Part shown: positions 17,455 to 27,100 of the stretch, one piece after another
How the letters are laid out: every line of letters starts with the position of its first letter
Position numbering within the stretch: the stretch's first letter is position 1
DNA from: Planktothrix paucivesiculata PCC 9631
Lineage (GTDB): Bacteria > Cyanobacteriota > Cyanobacteriia > Cyanobacteriales > Microcoleaceae
Assembly: GCF_900009265.2 (NCBI RefSeq)
Contig: NZ_LR735009.1
Location: forward strand, 62,001 to 126,000
DNA length: 64,000 nucleotides
Reading direction: 5' to 3'
Translations under genes and position numbers: made by a program
The notes under the pieces: model-generated
Databases searched by the model: none
What the model was told of the DNA's origin: nothing
Seen by the model: the letters and a program-made list of their open reading frames with translations, nothing else

Positions 17455-17800
17455 ATCCTCCCCGCCGTAAACGGACGGGGATTCCTCACCACGCCACCTT
17501 TTGAGGATGGTCGTTGAATGGGGTTGACGCTTCGCAGACTGTTGCTACTTTAAAAGCAGTCTTACACTGTCTCCACGTCCGTTTTAAGTCTCGAAATGCC
17601 CTCCCGCGACTTAAGTTTAACCTCGTTCACAAGTTAAACTTTTTGTTTGATTTGTTAATTAATGCGTTCAAGGATGGACTTCCCGTTGCCTTACATCCGC
17701 TTCCCCAGTTTCTAATCTCAACCCCGCAGGACTTTCAACCTTGTTATTTATTTCGGAGTATCTTTGATTCGGGCGGGTCTTTTTACAACCACTAATATAT
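17455..17800. mobile_element. Possible IS200/IS605-type remnant with terminal hairpin
   Basis: A GC-rich hairpin at 17460-17480 (CCCCG-CCG-TAAA-CGG-A-CGGGG) is preceded by TTTTGACATCCT. Hairpins of this form are typical of IS200/IS605 ends next to tnpB in cyanobacteria. The following 300 bp has no convincing gene: an open frame on the plus strand (17514-17795) has no recognisable domain, and the minus strand is broken by stops. I read it as an empty or decayed element; identity is not proven. Confidence 0.4.
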
Positions 17801-17895
17801 TAACAAAAAACCAAAGTAATTCGGTAGTTTTGTTATTTATATTAATAAAAATTCCTCCTAGAAGGACGAGGTTTTAAACCCATTTTTCTGATAAA

Positions 17896-19521
17896 TTAAC
17901 TGGGACTCTTAAGATTCTCTACAAATCCAAAGTTAAGGGTCGGAGGTTCTAAATTAGGAATCATCACATCCACACCGGGCGGTAACGGGGGTAATTTAGG
18001 CATTCCGGTTTCCACATCTTCTGTTAATTTGGCAATAAATTCCGAGGAGGGAACCTGGGCTACCTTCATGGTATTTAATAGTTGAGCCAGACCTACCTCA
18101 ATATCATTGCGGGGGTCAATGGCTACCCAACCTTGACTGGTTAACTTCCGTAACTCAAAGTGTAAATGGGGCCCGGTTGATACCCCCGTACTTCCGACCC
18201 GTCCAATCACTTCCCCCTGTTTAACCTGCTCTCCGGGTTTAACAAATAATTCCGATAGGTGACCATAGAGGGTTTCCTGGGATTTTTCCGAGTGGTTTAG
18301 TACCACTGCCATCCCGTAGCCGCCTAACCAATCGGCGACGGACACTTGCCCCGAATAGGACGCCACAACGGGAGTCCCTTCATCGGCACCTAAATCAATC
18401 CCGGTGTGAAAACGGCCATAACCCAAAACCGGGTGCTGACGCCAACCAAATAAAGAGGTAATTGGGGAGGGAATAGTTAAGGGAAAAAGTAGGCTACTAT
18501 TGCCATTTCCCCGCACCGCCGCCGGACGTTGGGTGCGATTATAATAGGTCAAACCGGAATTGCTCATGCTGCTGACCACCATGGGGCCAACTTGAATCGG
18601 GCTAAACCCGGTAACGGCTACTTCCCCGGAGTATGACCCGCCATAACCATAATCAACGGCTTGAGGTTGCTCTGTGTCGGTATAGTTGGCTTCATAACCG
18701 CCACCCGTATAGGCTGGGGAGTTGGCAACAAACCCATTAGAGTAGGAGGAATTGGGCTGAGTATAGGCGGTATTTCCCCCGTCTAGTAAGGGGTTGGGAA
18801 TGGAGCCTAAATTATTATTGCCAATGTAGGGAGTATGGCCAGTATAGGGAGTATTGCCGATGTAGGGAGTATTACCAATGTAGGGAACTTGATTATTTTC
18901 AGCCTGATAAATTGGCGAGGGATAAACCGGGGCGCATAAATCTCCGGCGGCTTGTCCCAATTCCAAAGCTGCTTCGCATCCGGTTGAACGTTCGGAGAAT
19001 ACTACCGTAGAGGGAGCTTCATAGCCGTCCGTATATCCCTCCGTCGCGCCGATTTGGTAATCCGTGGGATCGATATAAGCATTGGCTGGGGACTCGGCCG
19101 CCGGGGGTATGTCTGGAAAAACAATCTCCTGTTCAGGTGCGGGAACAATATTAGGAATTTCGGGGGTGTAGGGTTCCGAATAATATTCTGGTTCAGGATT
19201 ATAAGCGGGTTCAGAATAACTTGGATCAGGTGTAGAGTAGTCTGGAACAGCGTCAGGTTCGCTGTAGGTGGGCTCGGGTTGAAGATCAGGTTCAATAAAG
19301 CTATCACTGTATCCCGTAGTCGCTTCAGGAACACTGGGAACAAACGCCTCCACGGGTTCAGCTTCCACAGGGATAGAAAATTCATCCGTAGCAATTACCC
19401 GACTACTGAATAGAACTAAACCTGTTAGACAACCTAAACCCAAAAGGGTATAACTTCCTAAACCCAAGCACCAACGTCCTTGGCGGGTATCGGATGTTGG
19501 ATATTTTTTCTGTTCCGTCAT
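17896..19521 (-). CDS. M23-family peptidase with Pro/Tyr-rich linker
   Basis: About 541 residues. An N-terminal membrane anchor (LGLGSYTLLGLGCLTGLVLF) is followed by a long Pro/Glu/Tyr-rich low-complexity region with YIGNTPYIGNTPYTG repeats. The C-terminal third is an LytM/M23 endopeptidase domain with HTGIDLG, a YGHLSELFVKPGE segment and the metal ligand motif HLHFE in TGPHLHFELR. It should cleave peptidoglycan crosslinks or regulate amidases at the cell wall. The frame extends to a TTG at 19536, and ATG 19521 or GTG 19530 are alternatives. It is followed on the same strand side by birA upstream, with only about 15-30 bp between them. Confidence 0.87.
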   Translation of the reverse strand: MTEQKKYPTSDTRQGRWCLGLGSYTLLGLGCLTGLVLFSSRVIATDEFSIPVEAEPVEAFVPSVPEATTGYSDSFIEPDLQPEPTYSEPDAVPDYSTPDPSYSEPAYNPEPEYYSEPYTPEIPNIVPAPEQEIVFPDIPPAAESPANAYIDPTDYQIGATEGYTDGYEAPSTVVFSERSTGCEAALELGQAAGDLCAPVYPSPIYQAENNQVPYIGNTPYIGNTPYTGHTPYIGNNNLGSIPNPLLDGGNTAYTQPNSSYSNGFVANSPAYTGGGYEANYTDTEQPQAVDYGYGGSYSGEVAVTGFSPIQVGPMVVSSMSNSGLTYYNRTQRPAAVRGNGNSSLLFPLTIPSPITSLFGWRQHPVLGYGRFHTGIDLGADEGTPVVASYSGQVSVADWLGGYGMAVVLNHSEKSQETLYGHLSELFVKPGEQVKQGEVIGRVGSTGVSTGPHLHFELRKLTSQGWVAIDPRNDIEVGLAQLLNTMKVAQVPSSEFIAKLTEDVETGMPKLPPLPPGVDVMIPNLEPPTLNFGFVENLKSPS

Positions 19522-19551
19522 CTTCCTCACAACCAATGATGATCTAAGCGT

Positions 19552-20373
19552 TTAACTGTAGCCGATACTTATTGTACCGGGCTGTTGGTCAATTTCTCGA
19601 TAAAAACCGATTTCGGTTTTGGGATAAAGACCAATTCGTAGGTTCCCCTGTTCCGAAATTCCGATAATCTCACCGATTTGATCCCCAACTTTGATCGGTT
19701 TTCCGATACAGGTTAAGAGTTGATTATAACTCTTTAACATTTTCTTAACCTTAGCATCGGATAAGTGTTGAATCCCGATGTCTAATCCCTGTAAAACTAG
19801 GGCAGCAAGGAATTCTAGGGATTGAATCGCCGGAGGTGTTGCAGAATGGGCAAAAAAGGTTTGTAAATTAATCCCCATTTCAGGAACGGGATTTTCCCAG
19901 TTTAAACCAACTCCGATCACCGCTTGAGTAATAAGCTGTCCCGAAATTTTAGTTTCGGTAAGAATTCCGCCGAGTTTGCGCTGATTTAAGATTAAATCAT
20001 TCGGCCATTTAAGTTGTACGGGACAGGAGCGATCGCGCAAAACTGTGGCAATACCCCAAGCGGAACTGATGCTCAATTGGGCTTTTTGAGTCACGGGAAG
20101 CCTGAGTTCAACAATTTTTGATAAAAACAACCCCCCCTGACTCGACTGCCATTGTCGGCCCCATTGTCCCCGTCCCGCCGTTTGTTGTCCGGCGATAACT
20201 ACAGTTCCGGGCGGTTCCCCCTGTTCTAAGAGTTCCCAGGCGGTTTGATTAGTAGAAATTAAGCTATCAAAATAATGAATATTCGGTAGAGACTTACCAT
20301 GGGGAGACGCGCCATGGCACGTCTCTACGAGGGTTTGTAGGGCAGATTCTAAACGGGATAAGTTGAAGGTCAC
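19552..20373 (-). CDS. birA: Biotin--[acetyl-CoA-carboxylase] ligase
   Basis: 273 residues. The biotin-binding loop is GRGQWGRQW (67-75), followed by LSISSAWGIA, the catalytic LKWPNDL motif and GGILTE; a C-terminal SH3-like domain (GEIIGISEQGNLRIG) follows. It attaches biotin to the BCCP subunit of acetyl-CoA carboxylase. It lacks the N-terminal DNA-binding domain of E. coli BirA, so it is not a repressor. Residues 16-25 (VETCHGASPH) are encoded by a dispersed palindromic repeat (20301-20328) that has entered the gene in frame, upstream of the catalytic domain. Confidence 0.93.
   Translation of the reverse strand: MTFNLSRLESALQTLVETCHGASPHGKSLPNIHYFDSLISTNQTAWELLEQGEPPGTVVIAGQQTAGRGQWGRQWQSSQGGLFLSKIVELRLPVTQKAQLSISSAWGIATVLRDRSCPVQLKWPNDLILNQRKLGGILTETKISGQLITQAVIGVGLNWENPVPEMGINLQTFFAHSATPPAIQSLEFLAALVLQGLDIGIQHLSDAKVKKMLKSYNQLLTCIGKPIKVGDQIGEIIGISEQGNLRIGLYPKTEIGFYREIDQQPGTISIGYS
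20301..20328. repeat. Dispersed palindromic repeat inside birA
   Basis: The repeat has core AGACGCGCCATGGCACGTCT followed by CTAC, and the same 24 bases occur in the intergenic region at 6132-6155. Within birA the repeat is read in frame and adds about ten residues to the N-terminus. Such insertion into a coding sequence is uncommon for intergenic palindromes. Confidence 0.85.
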
Positions 20374-20441
20374 GCAAGTTATTTAATCGAGGGTTAAAAT
20401 CAAGGCAGTTTGTAGTCGCAACAGTTCGTAATCATAATCTT

Positions 20442-21212
20442 ATGCACACTTGGCATTGGCAAACCTGGGATGGATTACCCTATTTAACCTGTAGTTTGCT
20501 CAAAGATTGGCAACATGGGTTTTTTACCCGTTCCTTTAGTCCTCGAACTCCCTCGGACTTAGTGGATGTTTTACAACCTGGGGTGAATGTGTATCGAGTC
20601 AAGCAGGTACACGGAAATCGGGTATTGAAAACCGGAACCGTTGACCCCGTGGATCATTTAGCATTGGAAGATAAACTCCTGGCGGAAGCGGATGGTTTAT
20701 TTGCGGAAAACTCCTCGGAGGCGGTGTGGGTAGCTACGGCCGATTGTGTTCCTGTGTTAATTGCCGATGCTCAAACGGGGAAGGTAGCGGCGGTTCACGC
20801 CGGATGGCGGGGGACGGCGGCTAAAATTGTTCCTGAAGCGATCGCTCATTTTCAAGCCCAGGGGAGTCAATTAGAGGATTTACGGATAGGATTAGGGCCA
20901 GCTATTTCGGGACAGGTGTATCAAGTTTCCTTAGATGTGGCGACCCAGTTAGCCCAAAGTTTGATTTCTGATACCGAGGGACTAGAACCCGTCTATCACC
21001 TCCCCAATTCCCCCCTACTTCCCGATCCGGAGCCGAATAAAGTCCGTTTAGATGTGCGACGATTTAATAGCCTACAACTAGAACAGTTAGGAATTGCACC
21101 GGAACAGGTGGCGATCGCTCCCCATTGTACCTATCAAGACCCGGAGGCTTTTTTCTCCTACCGTCGGGAACAATTAAAACGGGTGCAGTGGTCAGGGATT
21201 GTCAGTCAGTAG
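20442..21212 (+). CDS. pgeF: Peptidoglycan editing factor / multicopper-laccase-like purine nucleosidase (PgeF family)
   Basis: 256 residues of the YfiH/DUF152 family. Metal-site residues are visible: His57 in KQVHGNR, Cys102 in ATADCVPVL and His119 in AAVHAGWRGT, followed by the family signature PHCTYQDPEAFFSYRRE. Family members act on purine nucleosides or correct the cell-wall precursor UDP-MurNAc with a wrong amino acid. Which activity applies here cannot be told from sequence. Divergent from birA with a 68-bp gap. Confidence 0.9.
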   Translation: MHTWHWQTWDGLPYLTCSLLKDWQHGFFTRSFSPRTPSDLVDVLQPGVNVYRVKQVHGNRVLKTGTVDPVDHLALEDKLLAEADGLFAENSSEAVWVATADCVPVLIADAQTGKVAAVHAGWRGTAAKIVPEAIAHFQAQGSQLEDLRIGLGPAISGQVYQVSLDVATQLAQSLISDTEGLEPVYHLPNSPLLPDPEPNKVRLDVRRFNSLQLEQLGIAPEQVAIAPHCTYQDPEAFFSYRREQLKRVQWSGIVSQ

Positions 21213-21286
21213 GATTAATCGATCAACGGTTTGGATCAAGATTGAGTTAAGCTTACAATAAATAAAACGGTATAAGAAAAAGTCTG

Positions 21287-21892
21287 ATGAGCGAGCAAAG
21301 TCCCTACGAACAGCTTGGGGTTACCCTTGATGCCTCCTTTGATGAAATTCAGGTAGCCCGGGATCGCCTAAAACAGCAATATAGTGGCGAAGTTAAGCTG
21401 CTGCAATCGATTGAAGCAGCCTATGATGCCATTTTGATGGATCGGTTAAAAATGCGACAAGAGGGCAAAATTAAAGTCCCGGAACGAATTCGTTTTCCCG
21501 AACGAGTAGCTCCAACTCCGCCCTCTGGTGTTCAACCTGCGGCGAATTCAAAACCGAATTGGTTCAGCCAACTGTTGGATACTCCCAGTCGGGCTGATTT
21601 ATTATGGCCTTCTGGCGCCTATGTTACATTGGCGGGTTTGAGTCTGTATTCGGGTTTTGGGATCTCGTTATTACAGCTAACTTTAGCCCTGGGTGTGGGA
21701 TCTTGTCTTTATTTTCTCAACCGTAAGGAAAATAAGTTTGGTCGAGCAGTTTTGCTAACCGTTGCGGGTTTAATTGGAGGGTTAATATTAGGAAGTTTAT
21801 TGAGTTCACTAGCAGGAGCGATCGCGGTAGAACGATTTATTGCTTTTATTACTTTTATTGTTTTGTGGCTTGTGGCTTGCTTTCTGCGTTAA
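21287..21892 (+). CDS. CPP1-like J-related membrane protein
   Basis: 201 residues. The first 60 residues resemble a J domain without HPD (YEQLGVTLDASFDEIQVARD, then LQSIEAAYDAILMDRLKMR). The C-terminal half has three to four membrane segments (GAYVTLAGLSLYSGFGI, LTLALGVGSCLYFL, AVLLTVAGLIGGLILG, FIAFITFIVLWLV). This order is that of CPP1, the chaperone-like protein of protochlorophyllide oxidoreductase in plants and cyanobacteria. Named by layout and sequence pattern. It ends before a strong hairpin shared with ftsH. Confidence 0.8.
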   Translation: MSEQSPYEQLGVTLDASFDEIQVARDRLKQQYSGEVKLLQSIEAAYDAILMDRLKMRQEGKIKVPERIRFPERVAPTPPSGVQPAANSKPNWFSQLLDTPSRADLLWPSGAYVTLAGLSLYSGFGISLLQLTLALGVGSCLYFLNRKENKFGRAVLLTVAGLIGGLILGSLLSSLAGAIAVERFIAFITFIVLWLVACFLR

Positions 21893-22026
21893 TTCCCAAG
21901 GGTTCAAAGTTACCAAAATTAGGGAACACTTCGGCAAGCTCAGTGCAAAGCAGGGAAAAGGCAACAGGCAACAGTGAAGAAAAGAATTTAGCAGTTTTTT
22001 TCCTAACTGTTAGGGGCGACTTCCAT

Positions 22027-22070
22027 AAAAATAGGGCTATATTTCTGAAAACAGAAATAGCCCTATTTTT
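22027..22070. terminator. Bidirectional terminator between CPP1-like gene and ftsH
   Basis: AAAAATAGGGCTAT, a short interior and AATAGCCCTATTTTT form a long stem with A-run on one side and T-run on the other, between convergent genes. This gives a rho-independent terminator in both directions. Confidence 0.9.
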
Positions 22071-22101
22071 ATTTAAACGGATTCAATTTTTAGAAATCGA
22101 A

Positions 22102-23940
22102 TTAAACAACCGCCGCCATTTTGACATCATTATTGGCTAACAGTTCTTGTAATTCATCGGCATCCACCGTTTCTTTATCAATTAAAACATCAGCTAATTG
22201 ATTGAGAACATGGCGGTTTTCTACTAATACTTGTTTTGCCCGTTTATAGGCAGCATCTACCAGGACACGGACTTCAGCATCAATGGTGGAGGCGGTTTCT
22301 TCGGAGAAATCCCGTTCCGACATAATATCCCGGCCCAGGAACACATTCCCCTGTTGACGCCCTAAAGCCACCGGGCCAAGGCGATCGCTCATCCCATAAC
22401 GGGTAATCATTTGACGAGCCACCCGAGTCACCTGTTGTAAGTCATTAGAAGCGCCAGTGGTGACTTCTTCCTCTCCAAAGATAATTTCTTCGGCGACCCG
22501 GCCACCCAAAGCCACGGCCATTTGATTTTCCAAATAGGAGCGGCTGAACAAACCGGAGTCCATCCGTTCTTCACTAGGCATAAACCAGGTTAACCCCCCA
22601 GCCCGACCGCGAGGAATAATACTAATTTTCTGTACGGGGTCATAGTCGGGCATTAAGGCCCCCACTAAGGCGTGTCCGGCTTCATGGTAAGCCACCAGGG
22701 TTTTGCGTTTTTCGCTCATCACCCGATCTTTCTTCTCGGGGCCAGCTAACACCCGGTCAATGGCATCATTGACTTCATCCATGGAAATTTCCGTCAAGTT
22801 ACGACGGGCGGCTAAAATAGCGGCTTCGTTTAACAGGTTGGATAAGTCCGCCCCGGTAAACCCAGGGGTACGACGGGCAATTTTATCTAAGTCCACATCT
22901 TTAGCCAAGGTTTTGCCCCGGGCATGGACGCGGAGAATTTCTGCCCGGCCGTTATAGTCGGGACGGTCAACTACCACTTGACGGTCAAAGCGACCCGGAC
23001 GCATTAAGGCGGAGTCGAGGACGTCGGGGCGGTTGGTAGCAGCAATAATAATAATTCCGTTATTGCCCTCAAACCCGTCCATTTCCGTTAATAATTGGTT
23101 CAGGGTTTGCTCGCGTTCATCGTTACCACCGCCTAAACCTGCACCCCGTTGACGACCTACGGCGTCAATTTCATCGATAAATACGATACAGGGGGCATTG
23201 GTTTTCGCCTGTTCAAACAGGTCACGCACCCGGGACGCACCCACACCCACGAACATTTCTACAAATTCCGAACCGGAAATACTGAAGAAGGGAACGCCCG
23301 CTTCTCCGGCGACGGCTTTGGCTAGGAGGGTTTTACCTGTCCCTGGGGGGCCGACTAATAACACCCCTTTAGGAATTTTTGCCCCAACGGCGGTAAACCG
23401 ATCGGCATTTTTCAGGAAGTCCACGACTTCGCTGAGTTCTAGTTTAGCTTGCTCGATACCCGCCACATCCCCGAAGGTGACTTGGGTTTGGGGTTCCATC
23501 TGCACTCTGGCTTTAGACTTGCCAAAGTTCATGGCTTGGCTACCGGGGCCATTTTGAGCGCGACGGAGTAAGAAGAATAACCCCACTAAGAGTAAAACGG
23601 GGAAAAACAGACTGCTGAGGGCTTTGAACCAGAAGCTCTCATCGTTTTGGGGTAAAACTGAAATATCAACATTATTTTCGGTCAGGATATCGATCAGAGC
23701 CGGATCGTTGGGAAGGTTAACAATAACTTTATTCCCATCCTGAGCCGTGACTAGGGCTCTGGAGCGATCAGAACTGAGGCTGACCCGTTCAACTTTATTA
23801 CTCTTGACTTCTTGAATAAAGGTACTATACTTCCAGCTTTCCCGAGTTTGGGGCTGTTTATCAAAAAAGGCAGTTGCTAATGCTAAGACGACAATGGCAA
23901 GCAGGGCGTATAACCCCGCATTTCTCCAGCGTTTATTCAC
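22102..23940 (-). CDS. ftsH: ATP-dependent zinc metalloprotease FtsH
   Basis: 612 residues, full length. Two membrane segments (about 9-25 and 108-126) bracket a periplasmic/lumenal domain. The AAA domain follows, with Walker A GPPGTGKT (197-204), Walker [11 protein letters not shown] (251-260) and a second region of homology ending RPGRFDR. The zinc protease site is HEAGH (419-423). It degrades membrane proteins; cyanobacterial FtsH forms take part in photosystem II repair or general quality control. The start is GTG at 23940, preceded by an AGGAGG ribosome-binding site. The N-terminus [11 protein letters not shown] resembles the FtsH1/FtsH3 group, not the PSII-repair FtsH2, but this is tentative. 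Confidence 0.96.
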   Translation of the reverse strand: MNKRWRNAGLYALLAIVVLALATAFFDKQPQTRESWKYSTFIQEVKSNKVERVSLSSDRSRALVTAQDGNKVIVNLPNDPALIDILTENNVDISVLPQNDESFWFKALSSLFFPVLLLVGLFFLLRRAQNGPGSQAMNFGKSKARVQMEPQTQVTFGDVAGIEQAKLELSEVVDFLKNADRFTAVGAKIPKGVLLVGPPGTGKTLLAKAVAGEAGVPFFSISGSEFVEMFVGVGASRVRDLFEQAKTNAPCIVFIDEIDAVGRQRGAGLGGGNDEREQTLNQLLTEMDGFEGNNGIIIIAATNRPDVLDSALMRPGRFDRQVVVDRPDYNGRAEILRVHARGKTLAKDVDLDKIARRTPGFTGADLSNLLNEAAILAARRNLTEISMDEVNDAIDRVLAGPEKKDRVMSEKRKTLVAYHEAGHALVGALMPDYDPVQKISIIPRGRAGGLTWFMPSEERMDSGLFSRSYLENQMAVALGGRVAEEIIFGEEEVTTGASNDLQQVTRVARQMITRYGMSDRLGPVALGRQQGNVFLGRDIMSERDFSEETASTIDAEVRVLVDAAYKRAKQVLVENRHVLNQLADVLIDKETVDADELQELLANNDVKMAAVV

Positions 23941-24151
23941 CGAGGTCTATCCTCCTACTGTTGCGGCGAGTCCACAGGACTCATTAGTTATGGTATTGTT
24001 ACTAATCTTAACGTATTTTTCATCAACAGTGCATCGGGTCTTGTTTGGTGATCTCAATCACTCAAGCGTTCAGCCCTTGATTGTTTTGGCACTCGCGCGC
24101 AGTAATATAGTAAAAGATTTTTCCCTCAGTTGAGTTTAAGGTCAAACCACA

Positions 24152-27100
24152 GTGCAAGTTAAAAGTCAATCAAAATTTACCCAAAATTCCTTTTGTAAAG
24201 TTTGTGGTTCTATATCCCCTTATTTTGCTCAAGCTACGGTCTTAAATCGCTATAGTGTTGATTATTTTAAATGTTCGGTTTGTGGATTTGTCCAAACTGA
24301 AAAACCCTATTGGTTAGATGAGGCCTATGCTGATCCGATTGCCATGAGTGATGTGGGATTAGTAGCCCGAAATTTTAAATTTTCTCAAATCACTCAAGAG
24401 TTAATTATATCCTGTTTTAATCCTCAAGGCAAGTTTTTAGATTATGGCTGTGGTTATGGTTTATTTGTGCGGTTGATGCGGGATTTGGGGTTTGATTTTT
24501 ATGGTTATGATCAATATTGTCAAAATATATTTTATCAGGGATTTGAAGGAAATCAACAAGAAAAATATGATTTAGTTACGGCTTTTGAAGTGTTTGAACA
24601 TTTTGTTAATCCCCTGGAGGAGATTGAAAAATTATTAAAGTTTTCTAAAAATTTATTATTCAGTACCCAACTGCTTCCGGCGGATCATCCTCAACCGGAT
24701 CAATGGTGGTATTATGCTCTCCATGAAGGTCAACATATTGGAATTTATACCTATCAATCGTTATTAAAAATAGCTGAAAAATTCAAGTTAAATTTATATT
24801 CTGATGGTAGTAGTTTACATCTATTAACCGAACATAAAATATCAGGATCAGCATGGAAAAATGCTATATCTATAGAAATTTCCCCCCAGACTTTACCCTC
24901 ACTCACGCAACAAGATTTTTTAAAAGCTGTGGCCAATCGTCAATCGATAAATTCTGATCAGCAATCAATTAAAATTATTATTGATGGGGTATTTTTCCAA
25001 ATTCGTAACACGGGAATTGCCAGGGTGTGGAAATCTTTACTAGAAGAATGGTCTACAAAAGATTTTGCTCAACAAATTATTGTTTTAGACCGAGAAGGGA
25101 CTACCCCTAAAATTCCTGGGATTAAATATTATCAGATTCCCGAATATAGTTATGATAAAATTGTAGAAGATCGCCAACTATTACAAAAAATCTGTGATCA
25201 AGAAAATGCGGATCTGTTTATTTCCACCTATTATACGACTCCCCTAACAACTCCTTCAGTATTTATGGGATATGATATGATTCCAGAGCAGTTAGGACTG
25301 GATTTAACGATTCCCATGTGGCAAGAAAAACATCATGGAATTGAACACGCATCGGCTTATATTACGATTTCTGAAAACACAGCCCAAGATTTAATTCACT
25401 TTTTCCCTAAGATTAATAAAGATCAAATTACCGTCGCCCATTGTGGTGTCCCGGCTGTATTTTCCCCCGCAACAGCGGAAGCTATTCAACAGTTTAAATT
25501 CAAATATAGCATCAATAAACCCTATTTTATTTTAGTCGGTCAACGCTTAGGTGCGGGAGGATATAAAAATACTCTATTGTTTTTTAAAGCACTAACTCAA
25601 CTGAAAAATAATCGGGATTTTGAAATTGTTTGTGTGGGAGGAGAGCCCACTTTAGAAGCTGAATTTTATTCCTATACTCAACAGTTTAGAATTCATTTAT
25701 TACAACTCAGTGATCAAGAATTAAAACAGGCCTATTCCGGCGCAACTGCATTAGTTTATCCCTCTAAATATGAAGGGTTTGGGATGCCAATTATAGAGGC
25801 GATGGCTTGCGGTTGTCCGGTGATTACCTGTCGAAAAGGTTCAATTCCAGAAATCGCGGGGAATGCCGCTTATTATGTGGATGAAGACCAGGTTTTAGAA
25901 ATGTTACAAGCCTTAGAACAAATTCAAAAACCTGAAATTTATCAACCGTTAATTCAAGCGGGTTTACAACAATCTTCTCAATATTCCTGGTCAAAAATGG
26001 CTGACATTATTCAACAGACTTTAATTCAAACCGTGCAAAATTTAAAAACATCAACAAAATCACTGGATTTTCAAGACTTTACCTATTCTAAACGCAGTCA
26101 TTTTAATCAATTTAAACGGTTTAAAGCCTATAGTAATATTAATCCCGATGCTTGTGATCTGAAAATTTATCAAGATTTATTGGTCTATAATTTTATTATC
26201 CAAAATTTCCCTAAAGGTTCAAAACTGTTAGAAATTGGTGGGGGAAATTCTCGAGTTTTAGAAGCATTAAAACAGGACTATGAATGCTGGAATTTAGATA
26301 AATTTGAAGGCGTAGGAAATGGCCCCAATCAAATTCAAAATTATGCCAACTCTCGGATTGTTTTAGACTATATTGGTAACTTTAACCCTGAACTTCCTAA
26401 TCAATATTTTGATTGTGTTTTTAGTATTTCTACCCTGGAACATATTATGGAGGATGAAACAACCTTTCAAAACATCACTCAAGATATGGATCGAATTTTA
26501 AAACCCTTGGGGTTTTCCTTACATTGTTTTGATGTGGTGGTGAAGCCCGGCGAAGTTTGGACAAATCAATTTTTACCCTATTTATTTAAGACCCAAAAAA
26601 CCTTAAATTCCAGAATTGATTTTGATAAAATTAAACGTGATCCTGATTTATATGGAATGTCAGAAACAGCCTATCGCCAGTTTTGGCAACCCACAACCCA
26701 AAAATCCTATCAAGAATTTGGTCAACCGATTTCCTATAATATCCTCTGGCAAAAATCCGCCACCAATGTCAGATCTGTATCTCCTGAAATTTTAGTTTAT
26801 TCATCTTTACCTAAAATTTCTATTGTTACCCCGTCTTTAAATCAAGGTGAATTTTTAGAGGAGTGTATTGATTCTATTTTGAGTCAGAATTATCCTAACT
26901 TAGAATACATGATTATGGATGGGGAAAGTACGGATAATTCCGTTGAAATTATTAAAAAACATGAGAAATATTTAACCCATTGGCAAAGTCAGGCGGATGG
27001 CGGTCATTATGCGGCGGTGAATGCGGGATTTCAAAAAACAACCGGTGAAATTATGGGATGGTTAAATTCCGATGACAAATATCATCCCGATGCTTTTTAT

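Noticed and set aside
17514-17795. Open frame of 93 codons in the IS605-like remnant
   Set aside because: No recognisable protein pattern, no ribosome-binding site, and it lies in what looks like decayed element DNA.
21865-22140. Open frame of 91 codons after the CPP1-like gene
   Set aside because: It runs through the strong bidirectional terminator and into the antisense of ftsH; no domain is visible.
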